Shown here piece after piece: positions 45,806-56,613 of a DNA stretch of 64,000 nucleotides. This DNA comes from Flavobacterium sp. MedPE-SWcel. Its GTDB lineage: Bacteria > Bacteroidota > Bacteroidia > Flavobacteriales > Flavobacteriaceae. Position numbers and translations under genes: made by a program. Numbering within the stretch: the first letter of the stretch is position 1; each line of letters opens with the position of its first letter. The notes under the pieces are model-generated. The model searched no databases. It was not told where the DNA came from and worked only from the letters and a program-made list of their open reading frames with translations. The stretch lies in contig MPCW01000004.1 of the NCBI GenBank assembly GCA_001874325.1, forward strand, positions 62,001 through 126,000, in the 5' to 3' direction.

Positions 45806-46357
45806 ATGGCTTATATACCAAGATTAAAAAGTGAATACAAGGACAGAGTTGTCCCTGCACTTAAGGAAGAATTCGGTTATAAAAACGTAATGCAAGTTCC
45901 TAAACTTGAAAAAATCGTTTTAAGCCGTGGAGTTGGAGCAGCCGTATCAGACAAGAAATTGATTGATTACGCAATAGATGAACTTACAAAAATAAGTGGA
46001 CAAAAAGCCATTTCTACTATGTCTAAAAAAGATGTTGCATCTTTTAAGCTTAGAAAAGGTATGCCAATTGGTGCTAAAGTTACACTTCGTGGAGAAAGAA
46101 TGTATGAATTCCTTGATAGGTTAGTTACATCATCTTTACCACGTGTAAGAGACTTCGGTGGAATTAAAGCTACAGGTTTTGATGGAAGAGGTAATTATAA
46201 CCTAGGTGTTACTGAACAAATCATTTTCCCAGAAATTGATATTGATAAAGTAAACAAAATATCTGGATTAGACATTACATTTGTAACTTCTGCTCAAACT
46301 GATAAAGAAGCGAAATCATTATTAGGAGAATTGGGATTACCTTTTAAAAAGAATTAA
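45806..46357 (+). CDS. rplE: 50S ribosomal protein L5
   Basis: L5 binds 5S rRNA and contacts P-site tRNA. It has 183 residues: [20 protein letters not shown] and the [20 protein letters not shown] motif. A GTG three bases upstream shares a base with the rplX stop and could serve as the start, but the ATG at 45806 is preferred. Confidence 0.97.
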   Translation: MAYIPRLKSEYKDRVVPALKEEFGYKNVMQVPKLEKIVLSRGVGAAVSDKKLIDYAIDELTKISGQKAISTMSKKDVASFKLRKGMPIGAKVTLRGERMYEFLDRLVTSSLPRVRDFGGIKATGFDGRGNYNLGVTEQIIFPEIDIDKVNKISGLDITFVTSAQTDKEAKSLLGELGLPFKKN

Positions 46358-46360
46358 GAT

Positions 46361-46630
46361 ATGGCTAAAGAATCAATGAAAGCCCGTGAGGCTAAAAGAG
46401 AAGCACTGGTAGCTAAGTATGCTGAGAAAAGGAAAGCTTTATTAGAAGCTGGAGATTACGATGCTTTACAAAAATTACCTAAAAATGCTTCACCAGTTCG
46501 TTTACACAATCGTTGTAAACTTACAGGTAGGCCAAGAGGTTATATGCGTCAATTCGGCGTTTCACGTGTAACTTTCCGTGAAATGGCAAACAATGGATTG
46601 ATACCAGGAGTTAAAAAGTCAAGTTGGTAA
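46361..46630 (+). CDS. rpsN: 30S ribosomal protein S14, zinc-free form
   Basis: S14 has 89 residues, the length of the zinc-independent (C minus) form. The region that would hold the CxxC pairs reads [20 protein letters not shown], with a single cysteine, so no zinc site can form. The conserved end [20 protein letters not shown] is present. Only three bases separate it from rplE. Confidence 0.96.
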   Translation: MAKESMKAREAKREALVAKYAEKRKALLEAGDYDALQKLPKNASPVRLHNRCKLTGRPRGYMRQFGVSRVTFREMANNGLIPGVKKSSW

Positions 46631-46652
46631 TTAAGATTAAAAGGAAAAAGAA

Positions 46653-47051
46653 ATGTACACAGATCCTATAGCAGATTTTTTGACAAGGGTTAGAAATGCA
46701 GTAAGAGCAAATCACAAAGTGGTTGAAGTTCCTGCATCTAACTTGAAAAAAGAAATCACAAAGATTTTATTCGATCAAGGATATATCTTAAGTTACAAAT
46801 TTGATGATAACTCTGTACAGGGTACAATCAAAATAGCTCTTAAGTATGACAAAGAAACTAAAGAGTCAGTAATAAAAGATATCCAAAGAATTAGTAAACC
46901 AGGTTTACGTAAGTATGCAGGTTCAGGTAGCCTACCACGAATCCTTAACGGATTAGGTATTGCAATTGTTTCTACGTCAAAAGGATTAATGACAGGAAAA
47001 CAAGCAAAACAGCTTAATGTGGGTGGTGAAGTAATTTGTTACGTATACTAA
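46653..47051 (+). CDS. rpsH: 30S ribosomal protein S8
   Basis: S8, a primary 16S rRNA binder that represses the spc operon in E. coli. It has 132 residues: DPIADFLTRVRNAVRANHK and the C-terminal GIAIVSTSKGLMTGKQAK with VGGEVICYVY. Normal length. Confidence 0.97.
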   Translation: MYTDPIADFLTRVRNAVRANHKVVEVPASNLKKEITKILFDQGYILSYKFDDNSVQGTIKIALKYDKETKESVIKDIQRISKPGLRKYAGSGSLPRILNGLGIAIVSTSKGLMTGKQAKQLNVGGEVICYVY

Positions 47052-47069
47052 TATAAAAGACTTTACACG

Positions 47070-47612
47070 ATGTCAAGAATAGGTAAAAATCCAGTAACAA
47101 TACCAGCCGGAGTAACTGTAAAGGTTGAAGGTAATGTTGTTACAGTAAAAGGTAAAAAAGGCGAGCTTACACAAGACTTTGTAGATGTTACTATAAAGGT
47201 TGAAGGTGAGCAAGTTATTGTAGAAAGATCTTCTGATAATAAAGACATGCGTTCTAAGCATGGTTTATACAGATCTTTAATTAACAATATGGTTATTGGT
47301 GTTTCTGAAGGATTCAGCAAAGAACTTGAGTTAGTTGGAGTAGGTTATAGAGCTTCTAACAAAGGACAAAAACTTGATATTGCATTAGGTTTTTCTCATA
47401 ACATTGTTTTAGATATAGCTCCTGAAGTTACTGTAGAAACTGTATCAGAGAAAGGTAAGAACCCTATTATAAAATTGAGCTCTTTTGATAAACAACTTGT
47501 TGGACAGGTTGCGGCTAAGATTCGTTCTTTCCGTAAGCCAGAACCATACAAAGGAAAAGGAGTTAAATTTGTAGGTGAAGAATTGAGAAGAAAAGCAGGT
47601 AAATCAGCTTAA
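47070..47612 (+). CDS. rplF: 50S ribosomal protein L6
   Basis: L6 sits near the factor-binding site. It has 180 residues: [19 protein letters not shown] and the second-domain motif [20 protein letters not shown], complete and typical. The gap to rpsH is 18 bases. Confidence 0.97.
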   Translation: MSRIGKNPVTIPAGVTVKVEGNVVTVKGKKGELTQDFVDVTIKVEGEQVIVERSSDNKDMRSKHGLYRSLINNMVIGVSEGFSKELELVGVGYRASNKGQKLDIALGFSHNIVLDIAPEVTVETVSEKGKNPIIKLSSFDKQLVGQVAAKIRSFRKPEPYKGKGVKFVGEELRRKAGKSA

Positions 47613-47623
47613 AAATTAAGACT

Positions 47624-47974
47624 ATGTCATTAAATAAATCTGAAAGAAGACAAAGAATTAAGTTCAGAGTCAGAAAGATTGTGAGCGGAACTGCTGCTAG
47701 ACCAAGACTTTCTGTATTCAGAAGTAATAAAGAAATCTATGCACAAATCATAGATGATGTAAATGGTGTAACTTTGTTAGCTGCATCTTCTAGAGATAAA
47801 GCTATAACAAAAGGAACTAATATAGAAACTGCTACAGCTGTTGGGAAACTAATTGCTGAAAAAGCTATCGATGCTGGTATTAATACTATCTCTTTTGATA
47901 GAGGTGGATATCTTTATCACGGACGTGTTAAATCATTAGCTGAAGGCGCAAGAGCAGCTGGACTTAAATTCTAA
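47624..47974 (+). CDS. rplR: 50S ribosomal protein L18
   Basis: L18 brings 5S rRNA to the 50S subunit with L5. It has 116 residues: [20 protein letters not shown], the [18 protein letters not shown] strand, and the end [20 protein letters not shown]. Normal length. Confidence 0.97.
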   Translation: MSLNKSERRQRIKFRVRKIVSGTAARPRLSVFRSNKEIYAQIIDDVNGVTLLAASSRDKAITKGTNIETATAVGKLIAEKAIDAGINTISFDRGGYLYHGRVKSLAEGARAAGLKF

Positions 47975-47981
47975 GAAAATT

Positions 47982-48506
47982 ATGTATCATAATTATAAAA
48001 ACGTAGAACTTGTAAAACCAAGCGGACTTGAATTAAAAGATCGTTTGGTAAGTGTAAATCGTGTTACTAAAGTTACTAAAGGTGGTAGAGCATTTGGTTT
48101 TTCTGCTATAGTAGTTGTAGGAGACGAGAACGGGGTTGTTGGTCATGGACTTGGTAAGTCTAAAGACGTATCAGAAGCTATTGCAAAAGCAGTAGAAGAT
48201 GCTAAAAAGAACCTTGTAAGAATACCACTTTCAGGACAATCTGTGCCGCATGAGCAAAAAGGTAAATTTGGTGGCGCACGTGTGCTACTAATGCCAGCTT
48301 CTCATGGTACAGGAGTTATTGCAGGGGGTGCTGTTCGTTCAGTTCTTGAGTCTGTAGGTGTACACGATGTATTATCAAAATCTCAGGGTTCATCTAACCC
48401 TCACAATGTTGTTAAAGCTACTTTTGATGCTTTACTTCAAATGAGAAGTGCTGTTGATGTTGCAAAACAAAGAGGTATTTCTTTAGACAAAGTATTTAAA
48501 GGTTAA
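47982..48506 (+). CDS. rpsE: 30S ribosomal protein S5
   Basis: S5 helps decoding and lines the mRNA entry. It has 174 residues; the double-stranded RNA-binding part includes [20 protein letters not shown], and the C-terminal domain [20 protein letters not shown]. Normal for the family. The gap to rplR is seven bases. Confidence 0.97.
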   Translation: MYHNYKNVELVKPSGLELKDRLVSVNRVTKVTKGGRAFGFSAIVVVGDENGVVGHGLGKSKDVSEAIAKAVEDAKKNLVRIPLSGQSVPHEQKGKFGGARVLLMPASHGTGVIAGGAVRSVLESVGVHDVLSKSQGSSNPHNVVKATFDALLQMRSAVDVAKQRGISLDKVFKG

Positions 48507-48517
48507 TTCAAGGAATC

Positions 48518-48700
48518 ATGGGAAAAATAAAAGTAAAACAGGTAAAGAGTAAAATCAACTGTCCTCAAACTCAAAAGCTTACTTTAGAGTCTTTGGGTCT
48601 TCGTAAATTAGGACAAGTTGTTGAACACGATGCTACTCCTTCTATCCTTGGAATGGTAAACAAAGTTAAACACTTAGTTTCTGTAGAAGAAGCTAAATAA
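48518..48700 (+). CDS. rpmD: 50S ribosomal protein L30
   Basis: L30 has 60 residues: KIKVKQVKSKINCPQTQKLT, then LGLRKLGQVVEHDATPSILG. A small two-layer protein, complete here. It lies between rpsE and rplO as usual. Confidence 0.95.
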   Translation: MGKIKVKQVKSKINCPQTQKLTLESLGLRKLGQVVEHDATPSILGMVNKVKHLVSVEEAK

Positions 48701-48711
48701 CAAATACACTA

Positions 48712-49164
48712 ATGGAATTAAGTAACTTACAACCGGCTGAAGGGTCGGTTCATAATCAAAATAAGAGACTAGGTAGAGGTCAGGGCTCTGGTAAAGGAGG
48801 AACTGCTGCACGTGGACATAAAGGTGCAAAATCTCGATCTGGTTATTCTAAAAAGATTGGTTTTGAAGGTGGTCAGATGCCATTACAGAGACGTGTTCCT
48901 AAGTTTGGTTTTAAAAACATAAACCGTAAGGAATATGCAGGTGTTAATCTTGATACTCTTCAAAATCTTGTAGATAATGGAGTTATTACTGATACTGTAG
49001 ATTTTTCAGTATTAGTAGAAAACCGCCTAGCTACTAAAAATGAAATGGTGAAGATTTTGGGAAGAGGAGAGCTTAAGGCAAAACTAAAAGTAACTGCTCA
49101 CAAATTTACGGCAACTGCCAAATCAGCGATTGAAGCTGCAGGTGGTGAAGCTGTAACTTTATAA
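48712..49164 (+). CDS. rplO: 50S ribosomal protein L15
   Basis: L15, a late assembly protein. It has 150 residues: MELSNLQPAEGSVHNQNKRL, the glycine-rich GRGQGSGKGGTAARGHKGAK, and GFEGGQMPLQRRVPKFGF. The gap to secY is 11 bases. Confidence 0.97.
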   Translation: MELSNLQPAEGSVHNQNKRLGRGQGSGKGGTAARGHKGAKSRSGYSKKIGFEGGQMPLQRRVPKFGFKNINRKEYAGVNLDTLQNLVDNGVITDTVDFSVLVENRLATKNEMVKILGRGELKAKLKVTAHKFTATAKSAIEAAGGEAVTL

Positions 49165-49175
49165 TCTTTATTACA

Positions 49176-50519
49176 ATGAAGAAATTTTTCGAAGCGTTTG
49201 CCAATGTCTGGAAAATAGAGGAACTAAAAAACAGAATTTTAGTTACTCTGGGATTGTTACTAGTATACCGTTTTGGTGCACACGTAACTCTACCAGGTAT
49301 TGATGCTACAAAATTAAATAGCTTAACAGATCAGACTCAACAGGGTATTGGCTGGCTTATCGATGTATTTACAGGTGGTGCGTTTTCGCAAGCATCTGTA
49401 TTTGCATTAGGTATTATGCCATATATTTCAGCCTCGATTGTTGTACAGCTTATGGGTATTGCAATACCTTACTTGCAAAAGTTACAGAAGGAAGGTGAAA
49501 GCGGGAGAAAAAAGATAAACCAAATAACACGTTGGTTAACCATTGTTATTACATTGGTACAAGGACCAGGTTATATTTATAATTTATATAGAACACTTCC
49601 AGGAGAAGCGTTCTTATTACCATCTGATTCATTTCCGTTCCTTTTCTCATCAGTAGTAATACTTGCTACAGGTACTATATTTGCAATGTGGTTAGGTGAA
49701 AAGATAACAGATAAAGGTATTGGTAATGGTATATCATTATTAATATTAGTAGGTATTATTGCAAGAATGCCTCAAGCATTTATACAAGAATTTACTACTG
49801 TTGTAACTGATAACAATGGAGGACCAATGATACTGGTACTAGAGGTTGTTGCTTGGTTACTAGTAATAATTGTTTGTATACTTCTTATTATGGCTGTTCG
49901 TAAAATTCCAGTACAGTATGCAAGACGTACTGCAACGGGAGATTATGAAGAAGATTTGATGGATAGTAATAGACAATGGATACCCTTAAAGCTAAATGCT
50001 TCTGGAGTTATGCCAATTATATTTGCACAAGCGATTATGTTTATTCCTTCTGCTTTAGCAGGTTTATCAGATTCTGATATGGCAAATACCATTACAGCAC
50101 AGTTTCAAAATGTGTTTGGTTTAACCTACAATATTGTTTTTGCGTTATTAATTATAATTTTTACGTACTTTTACACCGCAATTACAGTGCCAACTAATAA
50201 AATGGCGGATGACCTTAAGAGAAGTGGAGGATTTATACCAGGAATAAGACCAGGTGTAGAGACGGGAGATTATTTAGACAAAATTATGTCATTAATCACA
50301 TTCCCAGGATCTTTATTTCTTGCGGTGATTGCTATTTTACCTGCAATAGCAGTTAGTTTTGGAATACAATCACAATGGGCTTTGTTTTATGGCGGAACAT
50401 CGCTTTTAATTATGGTAGGAGTTGCAATCGATACTATTCAACAAATAAATTCATACTTGCTTAATAAGCATTATGATGGTTTAATGAAGAGTGGTAAAAA
50501 TAGAAAAGCAGTAGCTTAA
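49176..50519 (+). CDS. secY: Protein translocase subunit SecY
   Basis: Central channel of the Sec translocase in the inner membrane. It has 447 residues with ten hydrophobic segments. [11 protein letters not shown], the [17 protein letters not shown] helix and [19 protein letters not shown] are family motifs. It is followed by infA after eight bases; neither adk nor map, which often follow secY elsewhere, is present here. Confidence 0.97.
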   Translation: MKKFFEAFANVWKIEELKNRILVTLGLLLVYRFGAHVTLPGIDATKLNSLTDQTQQGIGWLIDVFTGGAFSQASVFALGIMPYISASIVVQLMGIAIPYLQKLQKEGESGRKKINQITRWLTIVITLVQGPGYIYNLYRTLPGEAFLLPSDSFPFLFSSVVILATGTIFAMWLGEKITDKGIGNGISLLILVGIIARMPQAFIQEFTTVVTDNNGGPMILVLEVVAWLLVIIVCILLIMAVRKIPVQYARRTATGDYEEDLMDSNRQWIPLKLNASGVMPIIFAQAIMFIPSALAGLSDSDMANTITAQFQNVFGLTYNIVFALLIIIFTYFYTAITVPTNKMADDLKRSGGFIPGIRPGVETGDYLDKIMSLITFPGSLFLAVIAILPAIAVSFGIQSQWALFYGGTSLLIMVGVAIDTIQQINSYLLNKHYDGLMKSGKNRKAVA

Positions 50520-50527
50520 TAATTTTT

Positions 50528-50743
50528 ATGGCAAAACAAGCAGCAATAGAACAAGACGGATCGATAATAGAAGCATTATCTAATGCAATGTTCCGTGTTG
50601 AATTAGAAAACGGGCATATAGTAATTGCTCACATTTCAGGAAAAATGCGAATGCATTATATCAAATTATTACCTGGTGATAAGGTGAAACTGGAAATGAG
50701 CCCTTACGATTTGACCAAAGCAAGAATTACTTATAGATATTAA
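50528..50743 (+). CDS. infA: Translation initiation factor IF-1
   Basis: IF-1 binds the A site of the 30S subunit. It has 71 residues with the OB-fold signature [17 protein letters not shown] and [18 protein letters not shown]. Normal length. It leads the rpmJ and rpsM genes. Confidence 0.97.
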   Translation: MAKQAAIEQDGSIIEALSNAMFRVELENGHIVIAHISGKMRMHYIKLLPGDKVKLEMSPYDLTKARITYRY

Positions 50744-50754
50744 AAGCTATTAAA

Positions 50755-50871
50755 ATGAAAGTAAGAGCATCAGTAAAGAAAAGAAGTGCCGACTGCGTTA
50801 TTGTTCGTAGAAAAGGCAGATTATACGTTATTAACAAAAAGAATCCTAGATTTAAACAAAGACAAGGATAA
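50755..50871 (+). CDS. rpmJ: 50S ribosomal protein L36, zinc-free form
   Basis: A 38-residue L36, starting [20 protein letters not shown] and ending with NPRFKQRQG. The zinc form has three cysteines and a histidine; here only Cys14 remains, so the protein should fold without zinc. It lies between infA (11 bases) and rpsM (two bases), the standard place. Confidence 0.95.
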   Translation: MKVRASVKKRSADCVIVRRKGRLYVINKKNPRFKQRQG

Positions 50872-50873
50872 TT

Positions 50874-51248
50874 ATGGCGAGAATTGCAGGGGTAGATATA
50901 CCTAAAAATAAGAGAGGAATCATTGCTTTAACTTATATCTTTGGTATTGGTAGAAGTAGAGCTACAGAGATTTTAGAAAAGGCTGAAGTTAGTCAAGATA
51001 AAAAAGTTCAAGAGTGGAATGATGATGAAATCAGTGCCATTCGTGATGCAGTTTCTTACTTCAAAATTGAAGGAGAACTACGTTCAGAAGTATCATTAAA
51101 CATCAAACGTTTAATGGATATCGGATGTTACAGAGGTATCCGTCATAGAGCAGGTTTACCATTAAGGGGACAGCGTACTAAGAATAACTCTAGAACTAGA
51201 AAAGGTAAAAGAAAAACTGTTGCTAACAAGAAAAAAGCAACTAAATAA
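50874..51248 (+). CDS. rpsM: 30S ribosomal protein S13
   Basis: S13 sits at the top of the head and touches the 50S subunit and P-site tRNA. It has 124 residues: [20 protein letters not shown], and the basic end [20 protein letters not shown]. First gene of the alpha set. Confidence 0.97.
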   Translation: MARIAGVDIPKNKRGIIALTYIFGIGRSRATEILEKAEVSQDKKVQEWNDDEISAIRDAVSYFKIEGELRSEVSLNIKRLMDIGCYRGIRHRAGLPLRGQRTKNNSRTRKGKRKTVANKKKATK

Positions 51249-51256
51249 TAAGTAGT

Positions 51257-51640
51257 ATGGCTAAAGCGAATACAAAAAAGCGTAAAGTTGTTGTAGAATC
51301 AACAGGCGAAGCTCATGTAAGTGCAACCTTCAATAACATTATCATTTCTTTGACAAACAAGAAAGGTGAAGTTATTTCTTGGTCTTCTGCTGGTAAAATG
51401 GGTTTTAGAGGTTCTAAAAAGAACACTCCTTATGCAGCTCAAATGGCAGCCGAAGATTGTAGCAAAGTTGCTATTGAAGCTGGACTTAAGAAAGTAAAGG
51501 TTTACGTTAAAGGACCTGGTAATGGTAGAGAATCTGCTATTAGGTCTTTACATAATGGAGGAATAGAAGTTACAGAAATTATTGATGTAACTCCAATGCC
51601 ACATAATGGTTGTCGTCCTCCTAAAAGAAGAAGAGTTTAA
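51257..51640 (+). CDS. rpsK: 30S ribosomal protein S11
   Basis: S11 forms part of the platform. It has 127 residues with [20 protein letters not shown] and the C-terminal [17 protein letters not shown]. Normal length. It is followed by an 89-base gap with a hairpin before rpsD. Confidence 0.97.
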   Translation: MAKANTKKRKVVVESTGEAHVSATFNNIIISLTNKKGEVISWSSAGKMGFRGSKKNTPYAAQMAAEDCSKVAIEAGLKKVKVYVKGPGNGRESAIRSLHNGGIEVTEIIDVTPMPHNGCRPPKRRRV

Positions 51641-51661
51641 TAAATTTTTATAGTATAACAC

Positions 51662-51715
51662 AAACAGGGTTAAGGATTATCGGAGGATTTGACCTGAATT
51701 CATAATCCCCTGTTT
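51662..51715 (+). promoter_or_regulatory. Hairpin leader before rpsD (candidate attenuator)
   Basis: Outer stem AAACAGG (51662-51668) with CCTGTTT (51709-51715), then inner stem GGATTAT (51674-51680) with ATAATCC (51702-51708). A five-base bulge lies on the 5' side and the loop is 21 bases and contains GGAGG. A T-rich stretch follows up to the rpsD ATG at 51730, as in an attenuator. S4 controls its own operon in many bacteria, so this is a candidate S4 target. Confidence 0.5.
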
Positions 51716-51729
51716 ATTAATTTTTTGAA

Positions 51730-52335
51730 ATGGCAAGATATACTGGTCCAAAGACAAAGATCGCTCGTAAATTTGGCGAGGCGATTTTCGGAGATGACAA
51801 ATCTTTCGAAAAAAGAAATTACCCACCGGGACAACACGGTAATGCAAAAAGAAGAGGTAAAAAATCTGAATATGCTATCCAACTTATGGAGAAGCAAAAA
51901 GCAAAGTATTCTTATGGAATTCTTGAAAAGCAATTCAGAAATTTATTTGAAAAAGCATCAGCAACTAAAGGTGTAACTGGTGAAGTTCTTTTACAATTAT
52001 GTGAATCAAGACTTGACAATGTGGTATTCAGAATGGGAATTGCACCTTCAAGAAGAGCTGCAAGACAAATAGTTTCTCACAGGCATATTACTGTAAATGG
52101 AGAATTGGTAAATATACCATCTTACCATTTAAAGCCAGGAGATAAAGTAGCTGTACGTGAAAAATCAAAATCTCTTGAAGCTATCGAACGTTCTTTATCT
52201 AACTCTGCTCACGTATATGAGTGGATCACTTGGAATAATGATCTTAAAGAGGGTACTTTCGTTTCAGTACCAGCTAGAATCCAAATTCCTGAAAATATTA
52301 AAGAACAACTAATCGTTGAGTTGTATAACAAATAA
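51730..52335 (+). CDS. rpsD: 30S ribosomal protein S4
   Basis: S4 starts 30S assembly and often represses its own synthesis. It has 201 residues: [20 protein letters not shown], and the S4 RNA-binding domain from [20 protein letters not shown]. The protein lacks the N-terminal zinc cysteines found in some homologues. The gap upstream holds a hairpin close to the start codon. Confidence 0.97.
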   Translation: MARYTGPKTKIARKFGEAIFGDDKSFEKRNYPPGQHGNAKRRGKKSEYAIQLMEKQKAKYSYGILEKQFRNLFEKASATKGVTGEVLLQLCESRLDNVVFRMGIAPSRRAARQIVSHRHITVNGELVNIPSYHLKPGDKVAVREKSKSLEAIERSLSNSAHVYEWITWNNDLKEGTFVSVPARIQIPENIKEQLIVELYNK

Positions 52336-52352
52336 TAGACATTAGTCGTAAT

Positions 52353-53345
52353 ATGGCAATATTTAATTTTCAAAAGCCCGATAAAGTTATCATGATCGAT
52401 TCTACCGATTTTGTGGGGAAATTCGAATTTCGTCCACTAGAACCGGGGTATGGATTAACTGTTGGTAACGCACTTAGAAGAGTTTTGCTTTCTTCATTAG
52501 AAGGATATGCAATTACTTCAATTCGCATTGAAGGGGTAGATCATGAATTCTCTACAATTCCAGGGGTAGTTGAAGATGTAACAGAAATAATTTTGAACTT
52601 AAAACAGGTTCGTTTCAAACGTCAGATTGAGGATGTTGATAACGAGTCGGTTACTATTTCTTATACAGGGAAAGATCAGCTTACTGCTGGTGATTTCCAA
52701 AAATTCATCTCAGGATTTCAGGTTCTAAACCCGGATCTTGTAATCTGCAACATGGATAGCGGTATAAACTTAAACCTAGAACTTACTATAGAGAAAGGTA
52801 GAGGTTATGTGCCAGCTGAAGAGAATAAAAAGCAAAATGCAGCTATAGGTACTATTTTTACAGATTCTATTTACACACCAGTAAAGAATGTAAAATATGC
52901 AATAGAAAACTTTCGTGTTGAACAAAAAACTGATTATGAAAAATTAGTTTTTGAAATCATTACAGATGGTTCTATTCATCCTAAAGATGCACTTACTGAG
53001 GCAGCAAAGACACTTATTCACCACTTTATGCTGTTCTCTGATGAAAGGATAACACTTGAGGCTGATGAGATAGCACAAACAGAATCTTATGATGAGGAGT
53101 CATTGCACATGAGGCAACTTCTTAAGACTAAGTTGGTAGATATGGATCTTTCTGTAAGAGCATTAAATTGTTTGAAAGCGGCTGAAGTTGATACATTAGG
53201 AGATTTAGTATCGTTCAATAAAAATGATTTAATGAAGTTCCGTAACTTTGGTAAAAAATCTTTGACTGAGCTTGATGAGCTTGTTGCTGCCAAAAATTTA
53301 CACTTCGGGATGGATTTAACGAAATATAAATTAGATAAAGAATAA
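52353..53345 (+). CDS. rpoA: RNA polymerase alpha subunit
   Basis: Alpha subunit, which starts polymerase assembly and contacts activators. It has 330 residues: the N-terminal domain ([20 protein letters not shown]) runs to about 235; the C-terminal domain is present as [20 protein letters not shown] to [13 protein letters not shown]. Normal length. It lies between rpsD and rplQ as in most bacteria. Confidence 0.98.
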   Translation: MAIFNFQKPDKVIMIDSTDFVGKFEFRPLEPGYGLTVGNALRRVLLSSLEGYAITSIRIEGVDHEFSTIPGVVEDVTEIILNLKQVRFKRQIEDVDNESVTISYTGKDQLTAGDFQKFISGFQVLNPDLVICNMDSGINLNLELTIEKGRGYVPAEENKKQNAAIGTIFTDSIYTPVKNVKYAIENFRVEQKTDYEKLVFEIITDGSIHPKDALTEAAKTLIHHFMLFSDERITLEADEIAQTESYDEESLHMRQLLKTKLVDMDLSVRALNCLKAAEVDTLGDLVSFNKNDLMKFRNFGKKSLTELDELVAAKNLHFGMDLTKYKLDKE

Positions 53346-53378
53346 TCTGAATCGTAACGATTCACATTACAGATAGCA

Positions 53379-53870
53379 ATGAGACACGGAAAAAAAGTAA
53401 ATCACTTAGGCAGGCAAAGAGGGCATAGGAAAGCTATGCTTGCTAATATGGCTTGCTCACTTATAGAGCACAAGCGTATCAATACGACAGTTGCTAAGGC
53501 GAAAGCTCTTAAGCAATTTGTTGAGCCATTGATTACAAAGTCTAAAGAAGATACTACTCATAACAGACGTATTGTTTTTTCTTACCTTAGAAATAAATAT
53601 GCTGTTACTGAACTTTTCAGAGAGGTATCTGCAAAAGTTGGAGATCGTCCAGGAGGATATACTCGTATTATCAAATTAGGTAATCGTCTTGGAGATAATG
53701 CTGATATGGCAATGATCGAACTTGTAGACTATAATGAACTATATAATGTAGCTAAGAAAGAGGCTAAGAAAACTACTCGTCGTAGTAGATCTAAAGCTGA
53801 TAACAATGCTCCTGCTGCTGACGCTGCTCCTGCAACTGAAACAGAGGAAAATAACGAAGCTGCTGAATAA
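53379..53870 (+). CDS. rplQ: 50S ribosomal protein L17
   Basis: L17 is the last gene of the superoperon. It has 163 residues: [20 protein letters not shown], and [21 protein letters not shown]. The E. coli protein has 127 residues; here an extra C-terminal tail of about 40 residues is alanine and glutamate rich ([20 protein letters not shown]), acidic and probably disordered. A strong terminator follows. Confidence 0.96.
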   Translation: MRHGKKVNHLGRQRGHRKAMLANMACSLIEHKRINTTVAKAKALKQFVEPLITKSKEDTTHNRRIVFSYLRNKYAVTELFREVSAKVGDRPGGYTRIIKLGNRLGDNADMAMIELVDYNELYNVAKKEAKKTTRRSRSKADNNAPAADAAPATETEENNEAAE

Positions 53871-53901
53871 TCATGATTCAATTGATTTTTCAATAATACA
53901 G

Positions 53902-53938
53902 AAAAGGGATAAACTAAAATAGTTTATCCCTTTTTTTT
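53902..53938 (+). terminator. Terminator of the ribosomal superoperon
   Basis: Stem AGGGATAAACTA with TAGTTTATCCCT, loop of three, then eight T residues, 31 bases after the rplQ stop. Confidence 0.88.
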
Positions 53939-54022
53939 GAATTATAATGAAAGTTATGGTATTGTTTTATAGCTGATATGTAAAATTTATCAATCGGTTT
54001 TTACTAAAACAATTTTTTAAAG

Positions 54023-54030
54023 TAAATTTG
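54023..54030 (+). promoter_or_regulatory. Promoter -7 element for carA
   Basis: TAAATTTG, exact consensus, 26 bases before the carA ATG. No TTG lies about 19 bases upstream; the stretch there is GGTTTTTA. Confidence 0.6.
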
Positions 54031-54056
54031 CACACAACACAACAACAAATACATAA

Positions 54057-55163
54057 ATGAAATATTCTAACAGAGATCAAGCAATACTTCTTTTAGCAGA
54101 TGGCACTATATTTTATGGAAAATCTATAGGTATAGAAGGTACTGTTTTTGGTGAAGTATGTTTTAATACTGGAATGACTGGTTATCAGGAAATTTTTACC
54201 GACCCTTCTTATTTTGGGCAAATAATGGTGGCTTCAAACCCGCATATAGGTAATTATGGTGTTAATGAAGAAGAAGTAGAGGCTGATAGTATAATGATAT
54301 CAGGACTAGTTTGTAAAAACTTTAGTTTTAATCATTCTAGAGCTAATTCATCAGGAAGCCTTAAAGAGTATTTTGAAGCACAAAATCTTGTAGCAATATC
54401 TGATGTTGATACTAGAGCTTTAGTTAGCTATATCAGAGATAATGGAGCTATGAACTCTGTAATATGTACTGATGGTACAGCTATTGAGGAGTTAAAAGAG
54501 AAGTTGTCTCAAGTGCCGGATATGAAAGGTTTAGAACTTGCCTCTAAAGTATCTACAAAAGAACCTTACTTTGTAGGTAATCCTGATGCAAAATATAAAG
54601 TAGCAGCATTAGATTTGGGAATTAAAAAGAATATCCTTAGAAATTTAGTTGCGAGAGATTGCTATGTAAAAGTATTCCCATATAATGCAAATTATACAGA
54701 TATGAAAGATTTTAACTCTGATGGATATTTCTTATCTAATGGACCTGGAGATCCTTCACCACTTGTAGGAGCTCAAGAGATTGCTAAGAAAATATTAGAA
54801 GAGGATAAACCAGTTTTTGGTATTTGTCTTGGTCATCAGGTATTAGCATTGGCTAACGGAATATCTACTTATAAGATGTTTAATGGGCATAGAGGAATTA
54901 ACCATCCAGTAAAAAATCTTCTTACTGGTGAGGGTGAAATTACTTCTCAAAATCATGGTTTTGCTGTAGTTCGTGAAGAGTTAGAAAATCATACTGATTT
55001 TGAAATAACTCATGAGCATGTAAATGATGGTACGGTTGCAGGAATGAGAATGAAAAACAAAAACTGTTTCTCTGTTCAGTATCATCCTGAAGCTAATCCA
55101 GGCCCACATGATGCTACATATCTTTTTGATATGTTTATTGCTAATATCGAAAAATCAAAATAA
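54057..55163 (+). CDS. carA: Carbamoyl-phosphate synthase small subunit
   Basis: Glutaminase subunit that supplies ammonia for carbamoyl phosphate in pyrimidine and arginine synthesis. It has 368 residues: N-terminal domain FGEVCFNTGMTGYQEIFTDP, and the class I amidotransferase triad Cys257 (FGICLGHQ), His343 and Glu345 (QYHPEANPGPHD). Complete. The large subunit gene carB is not in this window; eno is next on the same strand with its own promoter. Confidence 0.96.
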   Translation: MKYSNRDQAILLLADGTIFYGKSIGIEGTVFGEVCFNTGMTGYQEIFTDPSYFGQIMVASNPHIGNYGVNEEEVEADSIMISGLVCKNFSFNHSRANSSGSLKEYFEAQNLVAISDVDTRALVSYIRDNGAMNSVICTDGTAIEELKEKLSQVPDMKGLELASKVSTKEPYFVGNPDAKYKVAALDLGIKKNILRNLVARDCYVKVFPYNANYTDMKDFNSDGYFLSNGPGDPSPLVGAQEIAKKILEEDKPVFGICLGHQVLALANGISTYKMFNGHRGINHPVKNLLTGEGEITSQNHGFAVVREELENHTDFEITHEHVNDGTVAGMRMKNKNCFSVQYHPEANPGPHDATYLFDMFIANIEKSK

Positions 55164-55241
55164 AACATATAAAGTGAATGGTCTATAACGTTTGCGTTTA
55201 TAAGTTTTTGTGAATTAAGGGATTTGATATTCTAAAATATA

Positions 55242-55249
55242 TAAATTTG
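55242..55249 (+). promoter_or_regulatory. Promoter -7 element for eno
   Basis: TAAATTTG, exact consensus, 47 bases before the eno ATG. A TTG at 55224-55226 is nearer than the usual distance. Confidence 0.6.
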
Positions 55250-55296
55250 CTTTCGAGACTAAGAAATCAACCAAAAAAATAATAAAATAAGAACTC

Positions 55297-56586
55297 ATGA
55301 GTATCATTATTAAAGTACATGCAAGACAAATATTAGATTCACGAGGAAACCCTACAGTTGAAGTAGATGTTATTACTGAAAATGGGATATTAGGTAGAGC
55401 CGCAGTTCCTTCTGGAGCTTCTACAGGAGAGCACGAAGCAGTAGAGCTACGTGATGGTGGTAATGCTTATATGGGTAAAGGTGTATCTAAAGCGATAGAG
55501 AATGTAAATGTTACTATTGCAAGTGAGCTTGTTGGTATGTCAGTATTTGAGCAAAATGGAATTGATAAAATGATGATTGAGCTTGATGGTACGCCTAATA
55601 AATCTAAACTAGGAGCTAATGCTATTTTAGGTGTTTCTCTTGCAGCAGCTAAAGCAGCAGCTAATGAGTTAGGTATGCCATTATATAGATATGTAGGAGG
55701 TGTTTCGGCTAATACATTACCTGTACCAATGATGAATATAATCAATGGAGGTTCACACTCTGATGCGCCTATCGCATTTCAAGAGTTTATGATTATGCCA
55801 GTAAAGGCTAAGAATTTCTCTCATTCAATGCAAATTGGTACAGAGATATTTCATAACCTTAAAAAAGTATTACATGATAGAGGTTTAAGTACTGCTGTAG
55901 GTGATGAAGGTGGTTTTGCCCCAACACTTGATGGTACTGAGGATGCTCTTGATACTATTAAAAAAGCAGTAGAAAACGCTGGATATAAATTTGGTGAAGA
56001 GGTTAAAATCGCACTAGACTGTGCATCGGCTGAATTTTATGTTGATGGGAAATATGATTATACTAAGTTTGAAGGTGATAAAGGAGTTGTAAGAACATCT
56101 AAAGAACAAGCTGATTACCTTGCGGAGTTAACATCTAAATACCCAATTGTATCTATTGAGGATGGTATGGATGAGAATGACTGGGATGGTTGGAAATATC
56201 TTACTGAGCTTGTAGGTGATAAAGTACAGCTTGTAGGTGATGATTTATTTGTAACGAATGTAGAGCGTCTTAGCAAAGGTATTGCTAATGATACTGCTAA
56301 TTCGATTCTTATAAAAGTTAATCAAATAGGTACACTTACAGAGACTATTGCAGCTGTAAACATGGCACATAATGCAAGTTATACATCAGTAATGTCACAC
56401 CGTTCTGGAGAGACAGAAGATAACACTATTGCTGATCTTGCTGTAGCGCTTAATTGTGGTCAAATTAAAACAGGTTCTGCTTCACGTAGTGACCGTATGT
56501 CAAAATATAATCAATTATTAAGAATAGAAGAAGAACTAGCTGATGTAGCTTATTTTCCAGGAGAAAATGCTTTTAAAGTAAAGTAG
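55297..56586 (+). CDS. eno: Enolase
   Basis: Glycolytic enzyme converting 2-phosphoglycerate to phosphoenolpyruvate. It has 429 residues: [17 protein letters not shown] at the start, the GDEGGFAP loop, magnesium ligands in [11 protein letters not shown] and VGDDLFVTN, and [17 protein letters not shown] in the C-terminal half. Complete and normal. Single gene unit with its own terminator. Confidence 0.98.
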   Translation: MSIIIKVHARQILDSRGNPTVEVDVITENGILGRAAVPSGASTGEHEAVELRDGGNAYMGKGVSKAIENVNVTIASELVGMSVFEQNGIDKMMIELDGTPNKSKLGANAILGVSLAAAKAAANELGMPLYRYVGGVSANTLPVPMMNIINGGSHSDAPIAFQEFMIMPVKAKNFSHSMQIGTEIFHNLKKVLHDRGLSTAVGDEGGFAPTLDGTEDALDTIKKAVENAGYKFGEEVKIALDCASAEFYVDGKYDYTKFEGDKGVVRTSKEQADYLAELTSKYPIVSIEDGMDENDWDGWKYLTELVGDKVQLVGDDLFVTNVERLSKGIANDTANSILIKVNQIGTLTETIAAVNMAHNASYTSVMSHRSGETEDNTIADLAVALNCGQIKTGSASRSDRMSKYNQLLRIEEELADVAYFPGENAFKVK

Positions 56587-56613
56587 TTCCTCAGTTTTTA
56601 AATATATAATTTC

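Noticed and set aside
51725-51976. Plus-strand frame of 83 codons overlapping rpsD
   Set aside because: It is an out-of-frame reading of the S4 gene; S4 is unmistakable.
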